Source: Symbiodinium microadriaticum
Lineage: Eukaryota; Sar; Dinophyceae; Suessiales; Symbiodiniaceae
Length of the DNA stretch: 64,000 nt
Reading direction: 5' to 3'
Assembly: GCA_001939145.1 (NCBI GenBank)
Contig: LSRX01000833.1
Coordinates: 146,521 to 210,520, forward strand
Shown here piece after piece: positions 25,818 to 37,800 of this stretch. The notes under the pieces are model-generated. The model was not told where the DNA came from and did no database searches. It saw only the letters and a list, made by a program, of their open reading frames with translations. Made by a program: the position numbers and the translations under genes. Position 1 is the stretch's first letter, and every line of letters begins with the position of its first letter.

Positions 25818-28800
25818 TAGTGGTGCCGTGGTAAGGTGCGGTTCCGAGACTGGAGGTTAAAGTTTGGCAGGCTCGAAAGGACTGGACTCGTATGTGAAGC
25901 CATGCGTCGCAAGCCACAAAGTTCTCGTGCCTGCCAGGTTGATCTGCAGAAAGTAGCCAGTGTGACAGCTTGCTTCGCGGTTGAGGGTCCCTAGAGATGT
26001 ATGCATTCGATGCACTGGCTCGTAATGCTAGCTTAGATCTGGCACCTAGAGCCGGAGCAGCTGGCCTTCTGTGACAGCACGTAGTGTGCCCGTCGAAGAC
26101 CCGCACCACATCCTGGAGACTGATCAGATGCATCGAGATGGTACTCAGACGAGCAAAGGCCCATGGCTCCTCCATCCATTTCAAGTCGACTGGCTCCAAG
26201 CCAGTGGGCCTTGACTGTGTAGCAGCGTAGCAGACAAGTTGAAGCTTTGCATCTTATTACCCCATGGAGAAATGGCTGTTCCGGAAATACGGGACGAATG
26301 CCCGTCTGCAGTGATGCAGCATGCAGACTCCGGCACCCCCACCCCTCTTTTGCTGTAATTGCAGCAAACACTTAGATCCGGGCTTGTAGAAAAACAAGCT
26401 GTCAATGCCATGCGCCGACAGGTGCGCAACTTGCTCGACACGAGTCCAGACGCGTGTCTTGTATGTGTCGAAGCCTTGGCAGGCATGACCAGCAGATTCG
26501 GAACGGCGAAAGCTGGCTGCATCTCCTTAAATCTGCCTGCACCTACTTCAAAACTGCCTATACACAGGCACTCGACACAACACTGACTTCCAATACTGTC
26601 CTTGTCCGGGCCAAAGAGGCACTTGGATTGACTGAAACACAGTTTTTGTCTACTTTAATGGGAAACTGCAGGTTTCCCCGACTGCAGGAAGGGGGCCGAG
26701 TGGTTGACCCGTCTGCTCATGCAACGTAGGAGGTGCGATGATTATGAGCGCATCGACAGAGGATGCGTAGACCTTTGTCGCCCGACATGCACGTGCAATC
26801 CAAGAGACCAGGTGCCTGTATCCCACAGTCACCCGAACATCTCAGCACCAACACTGCAATGCAGGAAAATTCTTGTCTAGCTTGGGCAGCCGCATACAAG
26901 GAATTAATTGCCAGCACCTGGACCCCACGATGCTTCTGAGGAATGGAGACGATGTCCTGGGCCGCACTCTCTTGTGGGAGTTGACATTCAGTGCGTGCTT
27001 GTCATGGCATTGCTCTCATGACTACTGCTGATCTGAAATCCGGCCAATGCCCCAAGGCTCCAACCAAACATACATGTTCTCAAAGGTCGCACCGACTTTT
27101 TCACCATATAGCTTCAGCGCATGGTCCATGGCCCGTCGTTGGATGTTGTCTGGGCCTTGGCGATTCCAAGACGGCCAATGATAGCTGAAGAAGACGATGT
27201 AGTTGCCCATCATGTGAAAGTGGGAGATCTCCTGGAGGGACACCCATCTGCAGGACATCTGGAAAGAAGCTCTCGCTAGTCCCTGTCAAGGTCCTCTGTG
27301 CTGTCCAGCACTCTCAGCAGTCCCAGGTCGCGCAAGCCCTCGTGACAGCTCTCCAGCATGTCGCTGGTGAGGTCAACAAAATCCTGGCACATTGGCCGCC
27401 GCAAACTCTTTGCACATGCCGCAAGCTCGCCCCCACCTGCCCCTGCAAAGCGCACGCATACAGAGACACATCATCCTACAAAAGCAACCGCTCAACACTG
27501 CATTTTCGGAAAGCGAGCGAATTAAACCTCCCACGGTTATTGGTACGAGAGGAAGGCTTCCCAACCATATTGGTGTGCGATTTGTCTCTAGTATACTTGA
27601 ACGCTTCATGCTCAGATTGGAAGATTTTGCGGAAGTGCTCCCATACACTGTGAGTTAAGAGGTCTTGCGACACGTCTCCTTTATATGAGCATGAAAGATG
27701 CAACTGTACCATGCAAGTCACCGTCCAACAATGAAAACAGAGCATGAGCTTCAGTATCACGCAAAGCTCGCACTTAAAGTGGGTATAGAGCTGCTCCGTG
27801 AGTCTGCTTGAATATTCGAACATATACCTCGTTTGGAATCAGGCTGGTTTACCTGACAGTTTGTTGCAGAGCACGCCGTGAGACTCGAACGAAGAATCTG
27901 AGCATGCTCAATGACCCGTCTAGAAAGGATCGTGGCTGCACCTTCTGGATCCCACCATCCCATCAAACTTCCCAAGAAGCTCAAGGAGTCACGGAGTGAG
28001 AAGGCGCAATGGCACGTGTTTCGGGAATTGTAACAGAAACCAGCGAGCGACGTAACGGGAACCACATTTCTGCAACCGACCAGGACGTAACACAGGCACC
28101 ACGGGGACATGTAACTGGAACTGGGTTGGGGCTAGTAGCTGCAACCAGGGGGAGTTGCAACGGCAAGCAGCCGGACAACGAAACCGAAACCGGGTTTTGG
28201 GTTGAGATTATGTAGAATATGCACGTGTGATCTTTCATCTGTTGTGCATATGACTGCTGCCACAGTGCTCTAGCAGGAAAAAAGAGTTACCAGTGCGCCA
28301 TGGTACAATCCTACTAACACGTATACGGATACATATATCATCAGTGCGTGTGAGAGTGGTTTACCCAATCTATAGGTTATCAACCGTATAGCCTACGGTC
28401 TGGTGTTACAATTGTGCTGGCAATCAGTGCATGAGCTCCCCATCCATGCCAACATACATGAGGCGCACAGCTTCAAGCACTGCTCGCGCAGCTTTGGTTG
28501 GAGGACTCGACTCGCCTCTTCTTGAACCCTGAAACTGGAAAGCTGCAAGTTGCCGGCCTTTGCACGAATGACGGACATCGGGTAGCCAAGCTCTTTCACC
28601 TGGGCATGGGTGCTGCTGCTGTTGCCACTTAAACCACGTGGATGAATACTATGCTTGTTGTTACTACTTTCGCTACTATGTTTAGAGCCGGGTCGAAGTA
28701 GAAGTATTCGCACTAGTCAGCAGTAGGAGGAGCAGTAGCAGTAGCAGTCGCGGTGCGGTGGCAGGAGCAGTAGTCGCAGCAGTAGCAGTAAGCAGGAGTA

Positions 28801-31800
28801 GAAGGAGGAGAGATAGTAATAGTAGTCGACATTGTCGCAGCGGCACTGGCAATGGCAGTGGCAATTGTAGCAGTGTTCGTCGTCGTCGTCGTCGTCGTCG
28901 AAGTCGCAGTAGCAGCAGCAGCAGCAGCTCCTCCTCCTCCCCCTCCTACTCCTGGCCCTAATTGTCCTGGTGCTACCAGGCCGGAATCAAAGGTTTGCAG
29001 CATACACTAGGTTTGCCCAAACCCGCATAATGCGACCATCCCTGATCACATGTCCAGTCTCCATTCGGGTCTCGGTTTGGCAGCCAATCTCTCCGCTTAG
29101 GGTTTTGGGCCGGCCAGGTTTCATCTCCTGTTAGGATGTCGTTATTGGCAACCAACATCTCCCCTTAGGAGTTGGGGTCGTTCTTTTTATTGTTCTTGTT
29201 GTTAGTCTTCCTGCTGGTGTTGTTGCTGTTGTGACTGTTGCCGTGGTTGTCGTGGTTGTCGTTGGTGTCGTTGCTAGCTCTGCTGCTGCTGCGGTTGCCC
29301 CTGCTGCTGTTGTATGCTATTGACCTTCTTGCAAACTCTTGACAAGTAAACTAATACTCTGACGACAAACTACTACCTTGTACTCGTGCTAGCACGAAGT
29401 GGCACTCCTACTGTCACCACTGTTGCCAGGACACGGATGGACAGCGACCTGCTGCAGTGCTGCGTCCATGACTGCTGCTTCAGCCGCTGCTGCCACACAT
29501 ACTACAATCTTCTTGCTCCGGAGGACTGACCTAATCGCGTTCCTGCTGTCGTTCACCTCTCACAGAGTCCAGCATGCAAGCAGGCGGTTGAAGAGCAGGC
29601 ATGCAGCTATGGTTTGGCTTACGGCTACAACCTCATGCTGACAGGGTGCAGTAGACAGGCCTTTCAAAACCGTGTTCTCAAGCTGCTCGTCCTTCTCCTG
29701 CCAGCTGGAATGCTTCAACCCTATCTCCTGCCTCGACGGCGGCACACGACAGCTTACAGTGTCCTTGACCAGTCTCTTCTTGGCTTGCACCGTACTGTGA
29801 ACGTATGCAACAGCGGAAAGGATGCCGGACACCACCAGCAAAGTCAGGATGACCTCATAGGTTTGAGTTCCAGATAAATCGATCTCAGCCAAGTGTGCTC
29901 CGGAGGCTATGTGGCTGTTCTTGAAGCGCGAGTATTGAGCGACTGACAATGAGCGCGGTCAAGTAGAAGTCATTGTCATCTGGAAAGTACCTGCGAATGC
30001 ACAGCATGGCGACTGGCCGTGTCATTGCGCATGCTTCTTGCATCACGGGTCGCGGAGGGCATATTGTTGGATCTCGAGAATCCATCTCACTGCGATGCAG
30101 GAGGCAAAGGTCATAGTCCTGACAGGCGACGGAGACCAAGACAACATGATGGTCAGCGAGCCATCCGGCTCAAGACTTTGGCAGAAGTGTGAGTAACAAA
30201 ATACTGCTGGCAAGCGTCGGACAGAGCGTCCAAACTCAGCGTTGACCTGTAGATCGCGAGCTGATCCAGTTTGCCTCGCTCTCGAGTTTCGGAGTCCCAG
30301 CCGGCTTTGACACCTGCAGCGGCTGAGGCGACTACGTGACTTGGAAGATGGGTTTTACAGGTTGTCCTGGAAAACGGGTGCGAAAGCTTGCAGCTAACCA
30401 TAAGCCTGACGGTCTCAATTTCAAATCCAAGGCTGCGCCATTCAACAAAGGGAGACCTGGGATAACCCCATCGGTGCGAAAAGGTGACGTCTTACCACCT
30501 CATCCTGGCCAATCGCGTCTGCAATGTAGTATCTCATCTCCGTTGCCAAGACGGTGTAAGTGTACATCTTGGCACCTTTGGCGGTACGCCGTTGCTCTTA
30601 GACGTTTTAATGCTTGATGTGACTTGAGATGTCATGTCTGCCTGAATATCGGTTTGGAGGAGGTGATCTAAAGTGGCAGGGGGGTCTCCGGGAGGTGGGG
30701 GGGTCTGCAGTCGACCAGCCTGGTAGGCGCATGTTGAAGGCAACGTTCTCAGTGTCCGCTAGCGCCCAAATCTGGATTGCACGGTGTTCCGCGTATGCTT
30801 CCTGCTCGGAGGCAGTGGGCAGAGAAGCCGATTCATGTTGGGTCTCTTCGCGTATGAGAGCATTTCTGGAATGGTTGGATTGTCGTCGTTGCGATTCGGA
30901 CACGACATGGCGCCATGGAACCGGCCTGTGACCAACCTGCTTGGATGAAGTAGCCACCATCCGTGGGAAGCTGGGAGCTCCGCCAGGAGTCGAGCCAACT
31001 GGCATACCTGCGAAGCAGACATGGGGAGAGCCACTGAAGCACGAGAAAGAGATCACCATCCGTCGAGATACATCGCAACATCCGCATCTGCTGTGTGGGG
31101 GCTGTATGTGTAGACCATGAAATCCCACATCATGTCCTTAGCTTCGCAAATTCGCAAATCGTCAAAGCCCCTTCGATAATGCAGTGTTGGACCTGACAAA
31201 CCCTCTGCACATAACGAAAGATGGTCTTCACATTCAATACCTTCATCAAAGAGAGGAAGAGACAGAGAGAGAGAGAGAGAGAGTCAGAGGGAGAGAGGAA
31301 AAGAGAGAAGCACAAACCGGACCGAATGCGCTTGGTAGGGGTTGCTTCACTCAGTCCGTTACTCAATCATTGCATAAACACTAGGCCGGGCATCTTTAAT
31401 CGCATCTGGCGCCGACTTCCGTATCAGAAGCCCCAAGCCGCCGCTCCAGAAGAATGGGACTCTGTTAATTCGTTGTCCAGCGAATGGAGACACCGGAAGA
31501 CTTCTGGCACGATCCTGAGAGTTCGAGCATGTGCGAGCACTCTTCACTGGTTTGATTCTTGTGGCTGTGCTGTAAGACAACTTGGAGCTTGAGGTCAGTG
31601 ATGACTCACGCCACGCAATCTGAAGCAATTTGAAGAAAAGCCGCATTAAGACCATGATGGCCTCGGACAGGGACAAGCTCCCCATGAGGACAGGTTTGCT
31701 CGGTGCAGTCCTGACCGGAAGAGGCTTTCCAGGCCCAAGCTTGAGTTCAGAAGCACAACTGCTTCATGTTTCTGTTGGGGGGATCTGCTGTTGATTTTGC

Positions 31801-34800
31801 AACATCGCCCATGTACGTCCGTTGCCTCTACATGGTTTGTGCATGTCTGCTTCTGTTTCGGTTTTGCTCGGTCATTGGGGCCTGGTGCATGCCGAGTGCT
31901 CGCGTGTGTACGTCTGCACAGGTTGCATGTTGTGCTTGTCTCGTTCTGGCAAAGAGTCCTGCAGAAAGCCATCGATCTCCACCCTCGTGGTACCGAAGGG
32001 CTTGAAACGGTAGGGGTCTGCATAGCTGCCGTCCTGCACGGCATGGAGACGGGGACTGAAGGCCTTGCTCCGGATACGATGTAGATTGCAGCACACGTCT
32101 TCCTCGATATAACAGACATCGTCAAGGTACCGCATTGCGTACACCCTACGAAAATTCGATGATAGGCAAGATGCTTCTTACTCAGCTTCCAGAGACTGTG
32201 GGCAATCGCTGTGGTATTCCTGTCCTTCATGGTGGGTTGCCAGAGAACGTGGCCGCTTGAGTTCTTCCGTGCGATGCCGTTCAGGAAGATGCCTGGACCC
32301 AGGTGCACTCCGATCAGCCAATGTGAAGCGGAGCGCTTCGCACTATGGCTGACACGTAATGTCCCTGGAGGTGCACACACATAGCACACCTCTCTCTCTC
32401 TGCAATGTCAAGAAAGACTCCCAAAGTTCTGAAAACTCATTCACGTAGACCTCGAATGTCAGGTAAAGCCCTTATTGCCCCACCTTTCCAGCAACCTGGA
32501 GGCCCAAAGCCAATGGCACATCTTCCTGCTGAGACTATCCATAGCACAGTAAGGTTCCGAAGTTTCTGACTGATGTGAGCGCAGCATGTGGTCAGTCTCG
32601 TTTCTTGAGTCTGACGACACATCGGTCTCCCTCTACCCTGCAACGCCTGGAGGATTGCAGATGATTGGAATTCAATCCATCCGACGAGGTTGCCAGTGAC
32701 ACTTGGTTGGGCGGCTGAACACTTTCTTCCAGTGAAGGGGGAATTGCTGCTTGCTCCTCTTTGCGGGATTGTGCATGCTTGAACGTCAGAGCCAGCAACC
32801 TATCTGAGTGCAACCCCCGCGAAGCCTAGCAGACGGATGCTGCAGCAAACGAACGATCGAGCACACTCGGAGGACAGATCGTGGCCTGTGTGAGTACAAG
32901 TTTGCAAGCAGGCTCGCCACCTCTTGGATACACCGGCACGAATGCTTGGCTCCCGCGATGGGTTGACACAAGAGGTCGTTTGCCACCGACTTGCAGTTCT
33001 ATGTTCAGAGAGTGCGCCAGGCAGCAACAAGTGCTGTCTGCTATGGACAATAACAATGCAGATTATCAACCTCATCGACCACGGAACAGCAGCGACCACC
33101 ACGAAGCTCGGGGTGTACCGCTACACCGAGTTCTAGCACAGCAGCATGTCTGAGCTTGACATGGACGTCAACACAGCTGAAGCCCTAACTCCCCCGTCCT
33201 GTGATGAAGTTGTCCTTAGTATCGAGGCTGAATGAAGGACTCTAGTATTGCAGTGTGGATGTGCGCTTGTAGCCATGAAACACCCGTGCGGTGCCAGCCT
33301 CTCGTCTGGTTGCAAGCGCAGTCAATGCAGTCAGGGCTCACTAATGCAGCCATCTGCTCCGACCTCTTGCTGGAATCACTCGTGGCTTGCGGCGGGGGCC
33401 CATGGGGGCTCCAGGTTTAGACCAAAGTCTATTTCATTCCAGCACAGATGCACCCCTAGAGGCCTAGAGGGCAAATGTAACTGAATGCAACACACATAGA
33501 TACTGACACATGTGCATCATTTTCGAAAGTACATCGCGCCTGCCACATGGCTTTCATTATCCGCACAGCTTCCCGGAAGCCCGGCGTGTTCAGGTTCGGC
33601 ACCATGGTCTGCTGATTGAAAAGGAAGCCTTGGGAAGAGTCCTCCAGAGACCGCACCGTGCTGCGTCTTGAAACAACGCATGACGAGCTATGGCATACTG
33701 TCCTTGGTCTGCGCGAAGCTCGCCCAAATGGCATAAACGATTTCCGCCCACCACCATTCCTCGAAGCTCAGGTTGGCAGCTGCACTGACTGTACAGGGGA
33801 AGCAGTGTCCTGCAGTCAACATGAAACCTCGGGCTTCCTCCTGGTGCGGCCACAGTGCAAAGGCACCAGCACCCTCCCGAGGAAAATAGCACAGGCCAAA
33901 ATCCGGCTCACCATCTTCGTTGAGGTCGGTGCCGTTGTATCCTCAAGCCAAATCGTTCAAGCCGACATCAAGGACGTAAGCGCGAACTGGTTGCTACGGC
34001 TGCTCTTCCTCCCCCTTTTTCCGGCACCTCGACGTAGCCGTTATTGCTATTGCTGTTGCTGTTGCTGTTGCTGTTGTTGTTGTTGTTGTTGTTGTTGCGG
34101 CTGCTGCTGCAGCTGTTGCTGCGGCTGTTGCAGCTGCTTCGCAAGCCATACTGCTGTTCAGTGTCTGCTGCTGCGGCTGCAGCTGCTGCCTGTAGCACTA
34201 CCACCAAGACTTCAACTGCAACCATCTGTACGGCACTGAGGGGAGAGAAGGGACAGGAGGGAGACCAGTCTTTTCAGTAGGGCCTGTGTTGCAGCATCCG
34301 TTCATCTGCTTATGCAAGACGTGGAAAACCATGGGACTTGAGCGGAGACAAAAATATGTTTATGCGGTAGGGAATTGCTGATTTTCCCAACACGGACTTT
34401 TCGAGATGTTTGGCATCACCCGGACAGGCATCACATTGACAAGGGCATGTGCCGACTGATTACTTCGAAAGTGCATTGGCTCAAGCATTATAGGATTCGC
34501 TGTTCAGGTCAGTTAGCTGCCTCCGTGTTGCGATCTCATTGCAGTGAAATCAAGGGTGCATCGCAATCTTTGATTGTTGATATTAGGCCGGCTCACCTCT
34601 ACACCGCCACGACCTGCAGCATCCGGCGGTTGCGGCATCATCAGCTGCATCGCAGGCATCATCGCAATGGAAATGTGCATACAGAGATGACGCGCTGCCA
34701 TTCGCTTGAAACCCCACATGACATAGGCCGGTAATGGTATGGGTAACTTCAATTGAGCGAGAGCTTTGCCGAGAAACTCTCAGCAAAGGCCAGGGCCTCA

Positions 34801-37800
34801 TCCCAGGTGTTCGGGAGTGGAAGGTTGTCCCTTTCTAGGAGGTCCAATCGTATGATGGGGACAAAGAAGTCGCCATCATACAGCAGGAAGTCCAACTGGT
34901 CGGTGCCATTTCTCCTCACGAATCCGGGCCTAGGAACTTCTCTGTCGCGACTAGACACCGCTTGCAGGGAACGTAGCGCATGCACAATCAGCTGCTGCAA
35001 AGATTTGCGAAAGTTCTCCTGTAACGTCCCATCGCTTGAACCTGCAGGCTTCAAGGCTCTTGATGCACCTAGGCACTCACATTCCCTCAAGAACAGAGCT
35101 CAGCCGCCTTGGGGAAGACGTTCTCCCATTGCAGTGCCTCGTTCGCCCGAGCAAGTCGTGGATGAAGCGGCTCCACCAGTCCGAGGTAGCTTGCTTCCTC
35201 GGGAGATTCGGAAGGGTGGAGGAAGCAGGCCCTGAGCATGGCAGGCAGAGGCTTTCGTTTTGCCAAGCTGCCGGGTAGTGAGAATAACTCATCATGTATG
35301 CATGATAAATGCCCAGACCTGGGCTGTCCTGGCCAAGAGCCGCTGTCGAAAAAACACCGGGACACCAAGGGAGCTGAGCTAAGATAGGGACAGGCCGGCC
35401 TTGGTGCCCAGGTCCCTGATGGGATCCTCCCAGATGTTCGATGCCTCTGAGAAGATGATGCGGCCACCGGTGCATTCCTCGCAGCACTACCACGAGCGTG
35501 AATGCTTCAGCAGCATCCCTCTCAGTCTGGTTGAAACTGACTTATTTGATGACATGCTTTCCGCTACGGTGGGGAAGCTGCCTGGAACTCCTTTGCTCGC
35601 ACCAGGAAGTTCGGAGAGGATGTCTCGGTATTATAGGAGAGGTAGTTGGCCGTGAGGTGAGTGTACTGCCCAGCGGTCAGGAACTCCTGACCTGGCGGAT
35701 GCTGGACCTGCCTTCAAGGCTCCTGCATTTGGTACTACGTCTTACTAAGTATATTGCGGCCATCAGTCAGGGCCTGCCTGGCAAGCTGCAGTTGTAGCTA
35801 GTCGCAGTGCAACAAAGAGCACAGGTACTCGGTCCACAGACCTGCGCTGCGCAGGAAGGAACAGGAACGAGCAAGCTGCGATCATGCTCGACCGGAGAAA
35901 CATAGTCGGACATGCCTCACTGAGCTGGCCATCACCGATCTGCCCCAGAAGAGCTGCGAGAAGAGCTGTTGTACCTGTCCTCCAAAAGAGGCATTCATGC
36001 ATTTTGCGGAGGGGCCCAAGTTTTGAGCCTGAATGGCGACGTGGCACACATGCGGTTGGCCAAAGCGAGATTCCAGCAAACGCCGAAATGGTATTTAGCG
36101 TGCTCAACCACAACACATATATCCGTTAGGAAGCCAATTGGTTTTGAAAAACAGATTCCCGGTGCCCTTGGTGCCCTGCTGGCCACGGAGTCAAAAGGCC
36201 CCGAAGCCTTTGGCTCGCCGAAAGATCGGCGGAAGGCGTTGCGGAAGTCCTACAATTAGGATGCAGTTCCATTGTGCCATGCGCAAACAAACACAGCCAT
36301 GGAAACAAGACGAGACTTCCAGATGGAAGATCGAACGGCATGGCAATTGTAATGCAGGCAGTAAACGCCGTTGCGAAAACTGCAAGCGCTTACTATCCAT
36401 GCGGCCAAGGCATGCCTATGTCTCAAGTCATTTTCCTGAATGTTGTCAAGCTTCCACATGAACCTTGTTCCGGCCATGCTTTTGCACTCATAGATGCTCT
36501 CAGCCGTCGAATTGAGGTATGTCTGAAGGTCAGTCCCCCGGTTGCAGGGCTCTTACATCAGAGTAGGTACACAGCCGCAACAGTAGTTGCAAGAGGCGGA
36601 CATGAAATTAGATTGGTTGTGCGGATCTTTGGTTAGGTTGGCTGGGCCGCACGGGCGGGGAAACAGAACGCGACATGTGCCAGGGCCTCGGTTACCATCC
36701 TGAAGCTCTAGATTTTCTGCCGATGCTGTACGACATGAGGCTTTGCTCGATGAGGACTCGACGCTTCCCTGAACCCCAAACCTTGGTGCTCTTCAAAACT
36801 GGCCGTGACAGGCCAAGCAGCTGTCCTGGGGAGACGCAGGCACCGGAGCCTCGAAGTGTGCAGGAATCACACGATCGAAATCCTCCCGGATGCGCGGGAC
36901 TGCCAGCTCTGACTGACATTCATCCCTCTTTGACCTCCTCAGCTCCTGCATATGGGGGTTTTGGTTATGGCCTGAACAAGTCGTGCGGTCGAATGTTGGG
37001 TTTATATATTGTGGATTGTTGATAAGGGTCTGGGTTCGGGTCTGTGACATGTCCTCAAGTAGCTCATCTGCTTGAGTTTCTAGTGGATCGTAGGTCAGTC
37101 GTGGATTTTGGTGATATGGGCTAGGGCCTAGAGTAGGCCATCTGGGTTGAGTTTCGAGTGGGTCTGTTGTGGGGTTTTGTTGAAAGGTCTGGGTAGGCCA
37201 TCTGGTTGAGTTTCGAGTGGGGTCTATCGTGGGATTTTTGTGTCAGGGTCTGGGCTCGGGTCTGCGATATGTCCTGGAGTAGGTCATCTGGTTGGGTTTC
37301 TCGTGGGTCTATGGTTGGTTCTTGTTGAAGGATCTCGGTTCGGGTCTATGACTATGACGTGGCCTAGGAGTGTGTACGGTGAGAAGATGGAAATGGCCAT
37401 CGGCAAACGTACAAGCAACATGTTCCGGTCCCACGAGCTGACGATGTCTTCGACGAAAGGCCAGACCTTATGTCATGCAAGCTCGTCTCGAAGGCTGGTC
37501 ACGCGGGGTTGTCGACTACAGCGCATTCGGGACTTCTCTGGGACTGCAACTTGTGTCGAACGGGCGTCTCAGCTCGAAGGGGGTTTGTTTTATTGCCAGG
37601 TGGAAGAGAGACAGCATCAACCTGAAAATGCCCTACCGTAAGCCCTACAGTGGGCATTGTGACGGCGCTTTCCATCTCAGAGCCAGTGCTGAACTGGCTC
37701 TCTTCCCCATGAGGCAGCGACCTGTGAGCCAAGAGTGGACGGGGCCCCGACATCCGTGGACAAGTAGCGATTCAGGATCAGTTCCGACAGGATCGGTGCC

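Noticed and set aside
25756-26199. Minus-strand ORF ending in poly-Cys and poly-Tyr
   Set aside because: The tail is the AGT/AGC microsatellite. Only the short exon 26066-26112 inside it is supported by splice phase and family.
28000-28210. GAACC/GCAACC-like tract as part of the intron 11 element
   Set aside because: Only loose similarity in composition; no shared unit with 57.3-58.0 kb could be seen by eye.
33616-34239. 207-codon plus-strand ORF with a long poly-Cys run
   Set aside because: It is created by the GTT/GCT triplet tract and runs antisense to solute-binding exons at 33703-33759 and 33859-33941, which fit their family on the minus strand.
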